From an uncultured Blautia sp. (GTDB lineage Bacteria; Bacillota; Clostridia; Lachnospirales; Lachnospiraceae), in assembly GCA_944384185.1 (NCBI GenBank), contig CALWSM010000004.1, positions 1 to 42,511 of the forward strand: 42,511 nucleotides of DNA. Reading direction: 5' to 3'. Below, piece by piece: positions 23,939 through 33,980 of the stretch (the stretch's first letter is position 1; every line of letters begins with the position of its first letter). Made by a program: the position numbers and the translations under genes. The notes below the pieces were generated by a model, which did no database searches, had not been told where the DNA came from, and saw only the letters and a list, made by a program, of their open reading frames with translations.

Positions 23939-24903
23939 GACGTCAGGCTTCTCTCTTTAAGCTGTTTTTCAATGGGAAGAGTCAGGTTATTGATCACATC
24001 ATAGACCGATCCCTGCATAGTGCAGCCTGCCGCTTTTACATGACCGCCGCCGCCGAAATAGGAAGCTACCCCATTGACATCCACATCCCCGTTGGACCGG
24101 AGGCTGACCTTAAATTCCTGGGTTTTCACTTCATAAATGAAAATAGCCACTTCTACGCCCTTTGTCGCCCGGAGCTGCTGGACGATCCCGTCCAGATCTT
24201 TAGGCTCCACGCCATAGAACTCCATGTCTCTTTTTCTGATATAGCCCACGATCACCTTGCCCTTCATGATCAGGATACTTTCCATCAGACATCTTCCCAG
24301 GATCTGGTTCTGGACATAGGATTTTTCATAGAAGGACTTATCGATGATCCTGGAAAAATCAATCCCCATTTCCATCAGTTCTGCGGCGATCCGCATTGTC
24401 TGGGGCGAGGTACTGGAATACTGAAAAACTCCTGTGTCATGGACAATTCCCGTATAAATAGCCGCTGCCGCTTCCTTGGTGATCTTCTCCTTTTCCAGAA
24501 GGGTATACAGCAGTTCAGAAGCGGAACTGATCTCAGGCTTTATGATATTGACCTCGCCGAATCCTTTATTGCTTATATGATGGTCGATGCAGACGGTCCT
24601 TTTTGCACTTTCATATCCGGAAAGAGCCACTCCGATGCGGTTCTTTTCACTGGTATCCAGGATGAAAAACACATCATATTTCTTTGTTTCGTCATACTCT
24701 GTCCTGATCTGATCCAGATCCCTGATAAAGGAAAATCCGGCTTTCGGCTCTTCCAGGTATACATCTGTTTCAATTTCCGGATAATTGGCTTTTAAATAAA
24801 GGTACAGACCCATGCAGGCTCCCACACAGTCTCCGTCAGGACGGATATGGCCTGCAATTCCAACACTCTTAACATCTATCAATTCACTGGTTATCTTCTC
24901 CAT
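23935..24903 (-). CDS. nrnA: DHH-family oligoribonuclease/PAP phosphatase NrnA
   Basis: Degrades nano-RNA and, in characterised relatives, 3'-phosphoadenosine 5'-phosphate. The 322 aa have a DHH domain (GHIRPDGDCVGACMGLYLYL 19-38, VFFILDTSE, CIDHHISNKGF) and a C-terminal DHHA1 domain with FGGGGHVKAAGC. These Asp/His residues bind the two Mn ions of the family. It overlaps rbfA by 20 bp and truB by 4 bp. Its place after rbfA is usual in clostridia. Confidence 0.93.
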   Translation of the reverse strand: MEKITSELIDVKSVGIAGHIRPDGDCVGACMGLYLYLKANYPEIETDVYLEEPKAGFSFIRDLDQIRTEYDETKKYDVFFILDTSEKNRIGVALSGYESAKRTVCIDHHISNKGFGEVNIIKPEISSASELLYTLLEKEKITKEAAAAIYTGIVHDTGVFQYSSTSPQTMRIAAELMEMGIDFSRIIDKSFYEKSYVQNQILGRCLMESILIMKGKVIVGYIRKRDMEFYGVEPKDLDGIVQQLRATKGVEVAIFIYEVKTQEFKVSLRSNGDVDVNGVASYFGGGGHVKAAGCTMQGSVYDVINNLTLPIEKQLKERSLTS

Positions 24904-25279
24904 CTTCCTGCACCTCCTGTGCGTCTTCTTTTTTGCTCACTTCATCAATGAGTTTCGACATGGCAACACCGTACTCGATGGATTCGTCCAGGATAAAACG
25001 GATCTCGGGGGTGTTCCGGAGATTTATGGTTTTCGCCAGCTGTCTGCGGATATAGCCTTCTGCATTTTTCAATCCCTGAAGGGTATTCCTTTTTTCTTCT
25101 TCATCTCCCAGCACGCTGATATACGCTCTGCATGTTTTCAGATCCGGCGCAACCTCCACAGACGTTACGGAAGTCATGGGATGGATGCGGGGATCTTTGA
25201 TCCCGCCCCGGATCAGATTGGCCAGCTCATGCTGGACCTCTGCATTGATCCGGGTATTTTTTATACTGTTTTTTCTCAT
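24884..25279 (-). CDS. rbfA: 30S ribosome-binding factor RbfA
   Basis: Ribosome maturation factor of 131 aa that acts on the 5' end of 16S rRNA late in 30S assembly. A single KH-like domain is seen, with INAEVQHELANLIRGGIKDPRI at the start, VTSVEVAPDLKTCRAYISVLG in the middle and TPEIRFILDESIEYGVAMSKLIDEV at the end; the acidic tail is variable in the family. GAAGGA precedes the ATG. It lies 21 bp after infB and overlaps nrnA. Confidence 0.95.
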   Translation of the reverse strand: MRKNSIKNTRINAEVQHELANLIRGGIKDPRIHPMTSVTSVEVAPDLKTCRAYISVLGDEEEKRNTLQGLKNAEGYIRRQLAKTINLRNTPEIRFILDESIEYGVAMSKLIDEVSKKEDAQEVQEDGEDNQ

Positions 25280-25300
25280 AATTTCCTTCCCGGCTTCGGC

Positions 25301-28012
25301 CTATCTTGGCACCTCCACCATGATGTAGGCTTCTACCTGATCTTCTTCTTTAATGTCGTTGAAACCTTCAAAGACAAGACCGCATTCATAGCCTGCCTTA
25401 ACTTCTTTTACATCATCTTTAAACCGTTTCAGAGAAGCCAGCTCGCCTTCGTAGATCTGCTCGCCTTCTCTGCTGATACGGACTTTACAGTTCCTCTGGA
25501 ACATACCGTCTGTCACATAAGAGCCGGCAATATTTCCTACGCCGGAAGCTTTGAAGATCTGACGGATCTCTGCGTGGCCGATGACCTTTTCCTCATAAAC
25601 AGGATCCAGCATACCTTTCATAGCGGCTTCCACGTCTTCGATAGCCTGATAGATCACTCTGTAAAGTCGGAGATCCACGCCTTCCTGTTCTGCAATGGAC
25701 TTCGCAGTAGCGTCCGGCCTTACATTAAATCCGATAATGATGGCATTGGAAGCGCTGGCCAGAGACACGTCGGACTCATTGATAGCCCCTACGCCTCCAT
25801 GGATCACCTTGACTACCACTTCTTCGTTGGACAGTTTTACCAGACTCTGTTTTACAGCTTCCACAGAACCCTGAACGTCAGCTTTTACAATGATCGGCAG
25901 TTCTTTCAGATTGCCGGCCTGGATCTGGCTGAAAAGATCGTCCAGGGACATTTTAGACTTAGTCTCTTCCAGAAGACGGTTTTTATTCTCAGAAACAAAG
26001 GTCGCTGCAAAATGTTTCGCTTCTTTATCATTTTCTGTGACTACCAGGATTTCACCGGCATTCGGCACATCGTTCAGACCCAGGATCTCCACAGGAGTGG
26101 AAGGGCCTGCCTCTTTTGCCCTTCTTCCTTTATCATCGATCATGGCTCTTACCTTACCGGAGCAGGCGCCTGCGGCGATAAAGTCTCCCACATGGAGGGT
26201 TCCCTTCTGTACCAGGATCGTAGCCACAGGACCTTTTCCTTTATCCAGTTTTGCCTCGATCACCAGACCTCTGGCTCTTCTGTTTGGATTAGCCTTCAAT
26301 TCTGCCACCTCGGAAGTCAGCAGGATCATCTCCAGAAGGGTGTCGATCCCTTCCCCGGTATGAGCGGATACCGGCACAAAGATAGTGCTTCCGCCCCAGT
26401 CTTCAGGGATCAGCTCATATTCCGAAAGCTCCTGCTTTACTCTTTCCACATTGGCGCTGGGCTTATCGATCTTATTGATGGCTACAATGATCTCTACTCC
26501 CGCCGCCTTGGCGTGGTTGATGGCTTCTATAGTCTGGGGCATAACGCCGTCGTCGGCAGCTACTACCAGAACGGCGATATCTGTAGCGTTGGCGCCTCTC
26601 ATACGCATAGCCGTAAATGCTTCATGTCCCGGCGTATCCAGGAAAGTGATCTTCTGGCCGTTCACGTTTACCATATAAGCGCCGATATGCTGAGTAATTC
26701 CTCCGGCCTCACGGTCCGTCACATGGGTCTTCCGAATACAATCCAGAAGGGAAGTTTTTCCATGGTCTACGTGACCCATTACGCAAACAACCGGGGGTCT
26801 TGGAACCAGAGTCGCCTCCTGATCTTCTTCATCCTTCAGCAGTTCGCCGATCACATCCACCTTTTCTTCCGGTTCTGCGATAATGTCGTAGTCCAGAGCA
26901 ATTTCCTGAGCTTTTTCAAAGTCGATCTCATGATTTACCGTTACCATGACTCCTTCCATAAAAAGCTTCTTTACGATCACAGAAGGCTGCATTTTCATCT
27001 TATCTGCCAGTTCCCGGATGGTCATTTTTTCTGGAAGGGTAATTTCTTTTACCTCTTCTTTCTTCTCTTCCTTTGGATGGGGCGCAGGCTTCTGGAGCTG
27101 CAGCGCTTTCGGGATCCTCTGGGCCTGACGGCGGCCTCCCTGGTTTGGTCTTCTGTTCTGGTTCTGATACTCGTCTCTTCGGTTATCTTTCTTTTTATTT
27201 TCTCTGTTTGCCTTGCGGCTGTCCTTTTCTTTTTCTACAAATTCCAGATTCGGGCTTTCAAATTTATTTCCCTGCTCTCTTCTGGAATCTCCCCGGCCTT
27301 CGTTCTTTCCGCCGAAACGGCCGCCCTGGCGGTTATCTCCGAAAGATCTGGAACGGTTTTCTCCATTGTTGAAACGGCCCTGGGAACGGTCTCCGCCATT
27401 ATTCTGGCGGTTCTGGCGGTCTCCCCGGTTATTGGAATGCTCCTGGTTTGAGCCGAAACGGCCGCCCTGACGGCCTTCTCCGCTGCTGTTCCGGTTGTTG
27501 AAACGGCCTTCCCCGTTATTGCTATTATGGAAGCGGGACTGCTGGCGGTTTTCTGTATTATTTCCCGGCCGGCTTTGGCGGTTCTCTCCATTCTGCCCGT
27601 TTATTCTTCCGCTGTTCGGACGGTTATTACGGTTTTCCTGTCTCATGCCCCCTGCATTTCCTCTGTTTTCTCCCTGACGGCTTTCCGGACGTCTGCTGTC
27701 CTCCTTGGGCTCCTGTCCGGGTCTCGCCTGCTGCCTGGGCTTCTGCTTTCTCTCCGGCATATGGCTGGCGTTCTGGGGGCGGAATACCTGGATAAATTTC
27801 TTTTTCGGACGTTCTCCCTCGCCCTGTTTCCCACTGTTCTGAACAGCGGCGTTCCCCTTTTTAAATTTTTCCCGGACCATCCGCACATGCTCATCTTCTA
27901 TATTGCTCATATGGCTGGTCAGATCTATATTTTTTGATTTCAGGAAATCCAAAACCTCTTTGTTGCTTACATTCAATTCCTTTGCGAGTTCATAAACTCT
28001 CACTGTTGACAT
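25301..28012 (-). CDS. infB: Translation initiation factor IF-2
   Basis: GTPase that brings fMet-tRNA to the 30S subunit and helps subunits join. The 903 aa hold an IF2-N domain at the start ([21 protein letters not shown]), a disordered linker (about 55-320) rich in Asn, Arg, Gly and Gln, a second IF2-N domain ([25 protein letters not shown]) and the G domain: [28 protein letters not shown], then domains II to IV. GAAGGAGGA precedes the ATG. It lies between ylxQ and rbfA in the usual operon. The linker carries repeated GRFNN and GGRFG units encoded by repeated DNA. Confidence 0.97.
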   Translation of the reverse strand: MSTVRVYELAKELNVSNKEVLDFLKSKNIDLTSHMSNIEDEHVRMVREKFKKGNAAVQNSGKQGEGERPKKKFIQVFRPQNASHMPERKQKPRQQARPGQEPKEDSRRPESRQGENRGNAGGMRQENRNNRPNSGRINGQNGENRQSRPGNNTENRQQSRFHNSNNGEGRFNNRNSSGEGRQGGRFGSNQEHSNNRGDRQNRQNNGGDRSQGRFNNGENRSRSFGDNRQGGRFGGKNEGRGDSRREQGNKFESPNLEFVEKEKDSRKANRENKKKDNRRDEYQNQNRRPNQGGRRQAQRIPKALQLQKPAPHPKEEKKEEVKEITLPEKMTIRELADKMKMQPSVIVKKLFMEGVMVTVNHEIDFEKAQEIALDYDIIAEPEEKVDVIGELLKDEEDQEATLVPRPPVVCVMGHVDHGKTSLLDCIRKTHVTDREAGGITQHIGAYMVNVNGQKITFLDTPGHEAFTAMRMRGANATDIAVLVVAADDGVMPQTIEAINHAKAAGVEIIVAINKIDKPSANVERVKQELSEYELIPEDWGGSTIFVPVSAHTGEGIDTLLEMILLTSEVAELKANPNRRARGLVIEAKLDKGKGPVATILVQKGTLHVGDFIAAGACSGKVRAMIDDKGRRAKEAGPSTPVEILGLNDVPNAGEILVVTENDKEAKHFAATFVSENKNRLLEETKSKMSLDDLFSQIQAGNLKELPIIVKADVQGSVEAVKQSLVKLSNEEVVVKVIHGGVGAINESDVSLASASNAIIIGFNVRPDATAKSIAEQEGVDLRLYRVIYQAIEDVEAAMKGMLDPVYEEKVIGHAEIRQIFKASGVGNIAGSYVTDGMFQRNCKVRISREGEQIYEGELASLKRFKDDVKEVKAGYECGLVFEGFNDIKEEDQVEAYIMVEVPR
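27311..27469 (-). repeat. Direct repeats in the IF-2 linker coding region
   Basis: The 18 bases GCCGAAACGGCCGCCCTG occur at 27311-27328 and 27452-27469 in the same frame, encoding QGGRFG units of the IF-2 linker. Shorter variants lie between and around them. Such repeats can change copy number by slippage or recombination. Confidence 0.75.
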
Positions 28013-28026
28013 ATATTGTCCTCCTT

Positions 28027-28347
28027 CTATTGTTCATATCCTGTCTTTTCGATCTTATTTATAACGGCCCTGGAAAAATTTTCGTCCGTAAGCGCCAGAG
28101 ACGCCCGGTATTCTTTTCCTATGGCCCTTCCCAATTCCTCCTTTGATCCGATGGTGTAAATAGGTACCTGATAATAACTGCACATATCATAAAACTTTTT
28201 TCTTGTATTCTCTGAGGCATCCCGGGCGATCACCACCAGAAACGCCTTCCCGGTCTTCACTGCCTTCTCCACGGCAAATTCACCGCTTACCACCTTTCCG
28301 GCTTTAGCCGCCAGGCCTGCAAGAGACAATTCTTCAGGTATTTTCAA
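28027..28347 (-). CDS. L7Ae/L30e-family ribosomal protein-like YlxQ
   Basis: A small RNA-binding protein of the L7Ae/L30e fold ([27 protein letters not shown], then [21 protein letters not shown]), known in relatives to bind kink-turn RNA. It sits between rnpM and infB as in other Bacillota. The frame is open to an ATG at 28377, but no ribosome site lies before that. AAAGGAG stands ten bases before an in-frame TTG at 28347, giving a 106-aa protein that begins [11 protein letters not shown] prefer it. The gene then overlaps rnpM by 14 bases. Confidence 0.85.
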   Translation of the reverse strand: MKIPEELSLAGLAAKAGKVVSGEFAVEKAVKTGKAFLVVIARDASENTRKKFYDMCSYYQVPIYTIGSKEELGRAIGKEYRASLALTDENFSRAVINKIEKTGYEQ

Positions 28348-28612
28348 GCTCTTCAAACTCCTTTTCAAGATTCTCATAAATACTCTGCGGGATCTCCATT
28401 TTTAAGGAACGCTCCAGGCCTTTATTTCTTATGGCCTTTTTCAGACATTCCTGATCAAAACAAAGATAAGCGCCCCTGCCGTTTTTCCGTCCGGTGGCGT
28501 CCAGGACTACCTGGTCTTCTGTAGTCCTCAGCACTCTGAGCATCTCTTTTTTACTTTTCATTTCCCCGCAGCCCACGCATTTCCGCATGGGGATTTTCCG
28601 AACTGCCGCCAT
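28334..28612 (-). CDS. rnpM: RNase P modulator RnpM (YlxR, DUF448)
   Basis: A 92-aa RNA-binding protein of the YlxR family, shown in Bacillus subtilis to bind RNase P RNA. Family marks: PMRKCVGCGEMKSKKEMLRV with a CxxC pair, and GRKNGRGAYLC. It lies nine bases after nusA and overlaps ylxQ. The C-terminal acidic end ([10 protein letters not shown]) overlaps the ylxQ ribosome site, so their translation is probably coupled. Confidence 0.94.
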   Translation of the reverse strand: MAAVRKIPMRKCVGCGEMKSKKEMLRVLRTTEDQVVLDATGRKNGRGAYLCFDQECLKKAIRNKGLERSLKMEIPQSIYENLEKEFEELENT

Positions 28613-28621
28613 ATGTTCCCC

Positions 28622-29809
28622 CTATTCCTCTGAGCTCTCCTCCTCATAATCTTCATAGTCTTCATAATCTTCATAGTCCGTATAATTGTCGGCTTCCGGG
28701 ATCTCTGTCTCGATTTCCTGTACTTCCTCGTATCCGTTTTCATATTCCTGCTCATAGAAATCAAAATCTCCGGATTCTCTGGCCTGGGTCTCACTCTTAA
28801 TATCGATCTTAAAGCCGGTAAGTCTGGCCGCCAGTCTGGCGTTCTGTCCTTCCTTTCCGATTGCCAGAGAGAGCTGGAAATCCGGTACAATGACCATAGC
28901 ATTTTTATCCTCGGGATCCGCCATAACGGAAATTACTTTCGCCGGACTTAAGGCATTTTCGATCAGGATCGCCGGATTATCGCTCCAGTTGATGATATCG
29001 ATCTTTTCTCCTCTCAGCTCTTCCACAATAGAATTTACCCTGGCGCCGTTCATACCTACGCAGGCTCCTACCGGATCTACGTCCGGGTCGTTGCTCCAGA
29101 CTGCGATCTTGGTCCTGGACCCGGCTTCTCTGGCAATACTTTTGATCTCTACGGTACCGTCTTTTACCTCAGTGACCTCAGCCTCAAACAGACGTTTCAC
29201 CAGTTCCGGATGGGTTCTGGATACCAGGATCTTGGGACCTTTAGGGGTATCCTTTACTTCCAGGATATAAACCTTGATCCTCTCTGTAGGTTTGAATACC
29301 TCTGTCTTTACCTGTTCGTTTTCTGTCAGGATGGCATCTGCCTTTCCCAGGTTGATGCTGTAGTTCCGTCCCATATTTCTCTGAACGATACCGGTCACTA
29401 CATCCTTTTCTTTTGCATAATATTCATTAAAGATCACTTTCCGCTCTTCTTCCCGGATTTTCTGAAGGATCACATTTTTTGCGTTCTGTGTGGCGATACG
29501 CCCGAACTGTTTGGATTTGATCTCTACATTTACGATGTCCCCCAGGTCATACTGGGAATTCATCATCTTTGCATCCGCCAGGCTGATCTCTGTCACCGGA
29601 TCCTGAACCTGGTCTACTACTGTTTTCTCTGCAAACACTCCGAAATCGCAGGTGTCCGGATTAATATTGACTTTTACATTATCCGCTTTTCCAAAATGAT
29701 TCTTACAGGCCTGGATCAAAGACTGTTCAATAGCCTCTAAAAGAGTTTCTTTGCTGATGGATTTCTCTTTTTCCAGAATATCCAATGCTTCTAATAATTC
29801 TGTATTCAT
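28622..29809 (-). CDS. nusA: Transcription termination/antitermination factor NusA
   Basis: RNA polymerase-binding factor controlling pausing, termination and antitermination. The 395 aa show the N-terminal polymerase-binding domain (about 1-125), an S1 domain (about 130-200, KDVVTGIVQR), KH1 (VGACVGMNGARVNSIVEEL) and KH2 (AIGKEGQNARLAARLTG). The protein ends in an acidic tail with the unit DYE repeated (28625-28682). There is no extra C-terminal AR domain, as usual in Bacillota. It follows rimP by 17 bp, with AGGAGG before the ATG. Confidence 0.97.
   Translation of the reverse strand: MNTELLEALDILEKEKSISKETLLEAIEQSLIQACKNHFGKADNVKVNINPDTCDFGVFAEKTVVDQVQDPVTEISLADAKMMNSQYDLGDIVNVEIKSKQFGRIATQNAKNVILQKIREEERKVIFNEYYAKEKDVVTGIVQRNMGRNYSINLGKADAILTENEQVKTEVFKPTERIKVYILEVKDTPKGPKILVSRTHPELVKRLFEAEVTEVKDGTVEIKSIAREAGSRTKIAVWSNDPDVDPVGACVGMNGARVNSIVEELRGEKIDIINWSDNPAILIENALSPAKVISVMADPEDKNAMVIVPDFQLSLAIGKEGQNARLAARLTGFKIDIKSETQARESGDFDFYEQEYENGYEEVQEIETEIPEADNYTDYEDYEDYEDYEEESSEE
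28640..28682 (-). repeat. Nine-base tandem repeat in the nusA 3' end
   Basis: Units of the form TCTTCATAR repeat on the plus strand and encode the (D-Y-E) run of the NusA acidic tail. Slippage here would add or remove three residues without changing frame. Confidence 0.7.
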
Positions 29810-29826
29810 TTTACTTCCTCCTAAAT

Positions 29827-30291
29827 TTAAAAATCAAAAGCAAGACGTATCAGAGCGATATCTGCCTTTTGAAATATCTTTTCTTCTCCTTCACAGTCAA
29901 TGGTCACACTATTTTCATCATATGCAGTCAAGATACCGTAAAATTCCTTTTCTCTGTTTATAGGACGGTAAGTTCTGATCTCTACTTCTTCTCCCATGCT
30001 GCGCTTAAAGTCTTTTTCTTTTTTCAAGGGTCTCCCAAGGCCTGGAGAACTGACTTCCATAATATAGGCCTCATCGATAAAATCTGCTTCATCCAGCTTA
30101 TCGGAAAATTCCCTGCTCACCGTTTCACAGTCATCTACGGTAATGCCCCCTGGTTTGTCAACATATGCCCGAAGGTAAAAATTACCCCCCTCTTTCACAT
30201 ACTCCACGTCTACCAGCTCAAAGCCATACTTTTCCACAATAGGCGCCACCAGCTCTTCTGCCTTCTGTTCATAGATCTCCTTTTTGCTCAT
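29827..30291 (-). CDS. rimP: Ribosome maturation factor RimP
   Basis: Assists 30S subunit assembly. The 154 aa have the RimP N-terminal domain (EKYGFELVDVEYVKEGGNFYLRAYVDKPGGITVDDCE) with the family VSSPGLGRPLKKEKDFKR segment and a small C-terminal beta domain. It is the first gene of the long operon that runs through infB, and the promoter and a folded leader of about 150 bases lie before it. AAGGTGAGG stands before the ATG. Confidence 0.95.
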   Translation of the reverse strand: MSKKEIYEQKAEELVAPIVEKYGFELVDVEYVKEGGNFYLRAYVDKPGGITVDDCETVSREFSDKLDEADFIDEAYIMEVSSPGLGRPLKKEKDFKRSMGEEVEIRTYRPINREKEFYGILTAYDENSVTIDCEGEEKIFQKADIALIRLAFDF

Positions 30292-30328
30292 ATCCTCACC
30301 TTCTTTCCTGCGGTTTCTGAAACCTTCC

Positions 30329-30439
30329 GGTACATCCTCCGGCGGGCTGTCCGGCCGGATTCGTTTTAAGACGATGTACCACTATACAAACGATAAGAGT
30401 GGACCTCTCGGTCCACTCTTATGCTGAAATAATTATCGT
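30329..30439 (-). ncRNA. Structured leader of the rimP-nusA-infB operon
   Basis: In order along the minus-strand RNA: ACGAUAA (30439-30433); a perfect 13-bp hairpin with a GAGA loop (30393-30422); UUAUCGU (30396-30390), which overlaps the foot of that hairpin and can instead pair with the first element; then GGUACAUC (30380-30373) closing on GAUGUACC (30336-30329) around an inner UCCGGC/GCCGGA helix (30359-30354, 30343-30338). No strong T run follows the hairpin, so it is not a plain terminator. It may serve attenuation or feedback by NusA; that is inference. Confidence 0.5.
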
Positions 30440-30449
30440 GTTCATAGTA

Positions 30450-30478
30450 AGCATAACACTATTTTCCTTTTCTTGCAA
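30450..30478 (-). promoter_or_regulatory. Promoter of the rimP operon
   Basis: Minus strand: TTGCAA (30473-30478), 17-base spacer, TATGCT (30450-30455), close after the stop codon of the transglutaminase-like gene. The start near 30443 yields a leader of about 150 bases. Confidence 0.65.
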
Positions 30479-30486
30479 GTAATTTT

Positions 30487-31710
30487 TTATTGCCAGACAA
30501 TAATGAACAGATGATCGCTGCCTCCATAATAGGTCTGCCAGGAAAAAGTCTGCCCCGGCGTCAGATCAGCGCTGTTCCTCACCGCATTCCGGATCAGGTT
30601 TCCACTTACCAGCGCTTCGGTTGCCGATTCGTAGCTTTCTTCTCCTGCAAACCGCAGTTCCGTCATTTCTGCCCCCTGAGCCAGGTCATTTTGTATCACC
30701 TGGCAGATCTGGTCCTGGTCAAAAGTGTCATACCAGCGATCTTTGTTTTTATAATAATTATAACTGTCATCCTCGCAGGGAGGAAGAGGTATGGTATCGT
30801 CCGGAACATGGGTAGGCGCCAGCGTATCCCAGTTGCAGCACAGATAGCTGTAAGAAATATAAGCGTCATTTTCCACAGGATTCAGATACCCGGGATTTCC
30901 CCAGGTCACATCCATATAATAATACTGCCCGCCGATCTTCACCAGATTCCAGGCATGACTGGACGGTTTCTCCCCTGTGACTGTGCCGGTGACCAGAGTG
31001 CAGAAGATCCCCATTTTGTTCAGGAGATACTGAGCCGCTTTGGCATACCCCATACATACCGTCTTCCCTTCCAGGAAAACACTGCGGATATTCTGGTTTT
31101 CCGGGCTGTTTTCCTGATACTCTGCCCTTTCGATCAGGGTTTCATATACATATTTGATCTGTTCATAGGTATCTCCCTGGGGCGCTTCCCGGATCCATTG
31201 CTCTGCCGCCGCCTCGATCTGGCCTTTCAGGCTCCGGGCTTCCTGGCTGTCTGCCTGATATTCTGGCTGTACTTCCATATTCCGGAGTTCTCCTCCTGGA
31301 AGCTCCTGATAGGTATAGCTGCTGCTCCCGTCTGTCCAGAAATATTCCGGGTGATCTGCCAGCAGGATTCTCATCACTTTCTCCAGACGTTCCTGGGAAA
31401 TAGGATCTACCGGGATCCTCTCCTGAAAATTTTCGATCCCTGCGGCAAGCTGCCGGTATACCTTCTGCTCCTCTTCCTCTAAAGTACTGTATCCATAATA
31501 ATATGCTGACTGCTCCCGTGAGATTTCTTTTTCCGGTATCTCCTCTTTATCCTCTCCTGCATCCTCGCTGCTGCTTTCCAGAGTGTCCTGCACAGTTTCC
31601 TTAAAATACTCCGCCGCATCTTCCAGATCCGCAGAGCTGCAGCCTGCAATTCCCGAAAGCATGGCTATGCTGATCAGATAAGCCAGTAGTTCCCTTTTGA
31701 TCTCAAACAC
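30487..31710 (-). CDS. Transglutaminase-like lipoprotein
   Basis: A surface lipoprotein of 407 aa. The signal peptide ends in SGIAGC with the lipid Cys at 24, then comes an acidic linker (about 28-65). The transglutaminase-like fold carries an intact Cys-His-Asp triad: C219 in GKTVCMGYA, H252 in SSHAWN, D267 in YMDVTWG. Such bacterial proteins act as cysteine proteases or cross-linking/amidase-like enzymes at the cell wall; the substrate here is unknown. The start is GTG, with AAGGG upstream. It follows parC by 10 bp and is the last gene of that operon. Confidence 0.88.
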   Translation of the reverse strand: MFEIKRELLAYLISIAMLSGIAGCSSADLEDAAEYFKETVQDTLESSSEDAGEDKEEIPEKEISREQSAYYYGYSTLEEEEQKVYRQLAAGIENFQERIPVDPISQERLEKVMRILLADHPEYFWTDGSSSYTYQELPGGELRNMEVQPEYQADSQEARSLKGQIEAAAEQWIREAPQGDTYEQIKYVYETLIERAEYQENSPENQNIRSVFLEGKTVCMGYAKAAQYLLNKMGIFCTLVTGTVTGEKPSSHAWNLVKIGGQYYYMDVTWGNPGYLNPVENDAYISYSYLCCNWDTLAPTHVPDDTIPLPPCEDDSYNYYKNKDRWYDTFDQDQICQVIQNDLAQGAEMTELRFAGEESYESATEALVSGNLIRNAVRNSADLTPGQTFSWQTYYGGSDHLFIIVWQ

Positions 31711-31720
31711 CTCTTTGCCC

Positions 31721-33970
31721 TTAAATTCTTACCTTAGTCCCTTTTGTGTCTCTTTTTGCCAGCTTCAGTTTATTCAGGGTGATCTGCTTTTCTCTGTAGG
31801 TTACGACGTACTCGATCCTGTTTTCCAGCATATAGGCATGTTCCACCAGATCCTCTTTCCCCATACGGATCCCCCTGACGCCCAGGGCGTTCTTCTTCTG
31901 GACCGGTATTTCTTCCTTCAGGAATTTCAGGAAATAGCCGTCTCTGGTCTGAATGACCAGATGTTCCATCGCAAGGGCAGGCTGTACCATGACCACTTTG
32001 TCATTCTCTCCCAGCTTAGTCGCCCCTATGGTTCTCTTAGATACTTCAAATTCCCCGCCCTCTACCTGCTTTACCATGCCTTTGCTGGTCACAAAGCAGA
32101 GCTGTTCTTCCTTTATCTGCTCCAGAGGCGCTGCCAGGATGATCTGTTCTGTCTTACTGTCATAATTACTTACATTGTCAACAGGCGTACCCTTATCTCT
32201 GAATTTTCCATAGGGAAGATCCAGGACTTTCACCGTATGCATTCTTCCTTCATCTGTAAAGATACAGATCTTATCTGTATTCATACAGGTAAATACATAT
32301 TTATTTTCTGCATCTGCCGTCTCTTTATTTCTGTCATAGACGGAAACATCGATGATCCTGGCATAGCCGAACCGATCCATAAGGAAAACCACCTGGGTCT
32401 CCTCGATCTTCTTCTCCTCATAGACGATCTCCGCTGCATTTTCCACTGCGGTTTTTCTGGGATGTCCGTATTCCTTCTTGATCTTTTTCAGATCCTCCAT
32501 GATCACTGCAGCCATGGAATCATAGTTATTTAAAATATCCTCATAGACTGCGATCTTCTTCAGGGTCTCTTCATGCTCTGCCATAAGAGTCTCGATTTCC
32601 AGTCCGATGAGCTTATACAGACGCATATCCAGGATCGCCCCGGCCTGGCGTTCCGTGAAACGAAGCTTAGCCGCCTGGCGCATACTGGTCTTGGTTTTAA
32701 ATCGGATCCCCTCGGTCTCGCCATTTACCAGGCAGTTTTTCACCTGCTCCCGGCTCTTGCTTCCTCTGAGGATCTCAATGATCAGATCGATCACATCGCA
32801 GGCCCGGATCAGACCTTCCTGGATCTCCTGATTCTCCTGTTCTTTTTTCAGAAGACTGGTATATTTTCTGGTGGCCACTTCAAACTGAAAATCCACATGA
32901 TGTTCTATGATCTGGCGAAGACCCAGGGTCTCCGGTCTCTGGTCCGCCACGGCCAGCATATTAACTCCGAAGGTATCCTCCAGCCGTGTTTTCTTATAGA
33001 GCATATTGGTGAGATTTTCCACATCTGCGCCTTTTTTCAGCTCCAGGACAATACGGATCCCTTCTTTGGAAGACTGGTTGGAAATATCCAGGATATCTGT
33101 GGTCTTTTTCGTCTCCACCAATGCCGCTACGTCGTTTAAAAATTTTCCGATATTTGCGCCGACCATAGGATAAGGTATCTCCGAGATCACCAGCAGGGTT
33201 TTCCCGTTTTTCCCTTTCTCTGTTTCTACCTTTCCCCGGATCTTGATCTTTCCTGTTCCGGTTTCATAAATAGAGAGAAGATCATCTTTATTTACAACGA
33301 TCCCTCCTGTAGGGAAATCCGGACCTTTGATATATTTCATCAGCTCTTTTGTGGTGATCTGATTATTTTTCATATAGGCGATGACCCCATCGATCACCTC
33401 TCCCAGATTATGGGGCGGGATACTGGTCGCCATACCTACGGCGATGCCGTCCGCACCATTTACCAGGATATTGGGGATCCTCACCGGAAGGACCGCCGGT
33501 TCCTTCTCTGTCTCGTCAAAATTGGGGACAAAATCCACCACATTTTTATCCATGTCTTTCAGATAAACTTCCTGGGTGATCTTCTGGAGCCGGGCTTCTG
33601 TATAACGCATAGCCGCCGCCCCGTCCCCTTCGATAGAGCCGAAATTTCCGTGGCCGTCTACCAGCGGAAGCCCTTTTTTGAAATCCTGGGCCATTACCAC
33701 AAGGGCTTCATAAATGGAGCTGTCCCCGTGGGGATGGTATTTACCCATGGTATCTCCTACAATACGGGCGCATTTCCGGTAAGGTCTGTCATATCTTATC
33801 CCCAGTTCATACATATCATATAGGGTTCTTCTCTGCACCGGTTTCAGCCCGTCCCGCACATCCGGAAGGGCGCGGGCGATGATAACGCTCATGGCGTAAT
33901 CAATATAGGATTTCTGCATGATCTCCGAATATTCCGTCCGGATAATATTTTCCTGAATACCTGCCGCCAT
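31721..33970 (-). CDS. parC: DNA topoisomerase IV subunit A (ParC/GyrA family)
   Basis: Type IIA topoisomerase breakage-rejoining subunit, 749 aa. Catalytic Tyr Y123 in [11 protein letters not shown], and the quinolone region [15 protein letters not shown] with S84 and E88, the wild-type sensitive pair. The C-terminal beta-pinwheel (about 500-749) lacks the GyrA box (QRRGGKG-like), which favours ParC over GyrA. It follows parE by 10 bp in a two-gene topoisomerase pair away from any dnaA/gyr cluster. A GyrA-like second gyrase cannot be fully excluded. Confidence 0.85.
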   Translation of the reverse strand: MAAGIQENIIRTEYSEIMQKSYIDYAMSVIIARALPDVRDGLKPVQRRTLYDMYELGIRYDRPYRKCARIVGDTMGKYHPHGDSSIYEALVVMAQDFKKGLPLVDGHGNFGSIEGDGAAAMRYTEARLQKITQEVYLKDMDKNVVDFVPNFDETEKEPAVLPVRIPNILVNGADGIAVGMATSIPPHNLGEVIDGVIAYMKNNQITTKELMKYIKGPDFPTGGIVVNKDDLLSIYETGTGKIKIRGKVETEKGKNGKTLLVISEIPYPMVGANIGKFLNDVAALVETKKTTDILDISNQSSKEGIRIVLELKKGADVENLTNMLYKKTRLEDTFGVNMLAVADQRPETLGLRQIIEHHVDFQFEVATRKYTSLLKKEQENQEIQEGLIRACDVIDLIIEILRGSKSREQVKNCLVNGETEGIRFKTKTSMRQAAKLRFTERQAGAILDMRLYKLIGLEIETLMAEHEETLKKIAVYEDILNNYDSMAAVIMEDLKKIKKEYGHPRKTAVENAAEIVYEEKKIEETQVVFLMDRFGYARIIDVSVYDRNKETADAENKYVFTCMNTDKICIFTDEGRMHTVKVLDLPYGKFRDKGTPVDNVSNYDSKTEQIILAAPLEQIKEEQLCFVTSKGMVKQVEGGEFEVSKRTIGATKLGENDKVVMVQPALAMEHLVIQTRDGYFLKFLKEEIPVQKKNALGVRGIRMGKEDLVEHAYMLENRIEYVVTYREKQITLNKLKLAKRDTKGTKVRI

Positions 33971-33980
33971 ACTCTACCTC

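Noticed and set aside
24812..27451. 879-aa open frame opposite rbfA and infB
   Set aside because: It is a shadow of infB codon bias: the minus strand holds complete IF-2 and RbfA domains, and the plus-strand product is low complexity without family motifs or a ribosome site.
27100..27800. Repeat array resembling CRISPR
   Set aside because: The repeats are in frame, imperfect, and code for the GRFNN/GGRFG linker of IF-2; there are no regular unique spacers.
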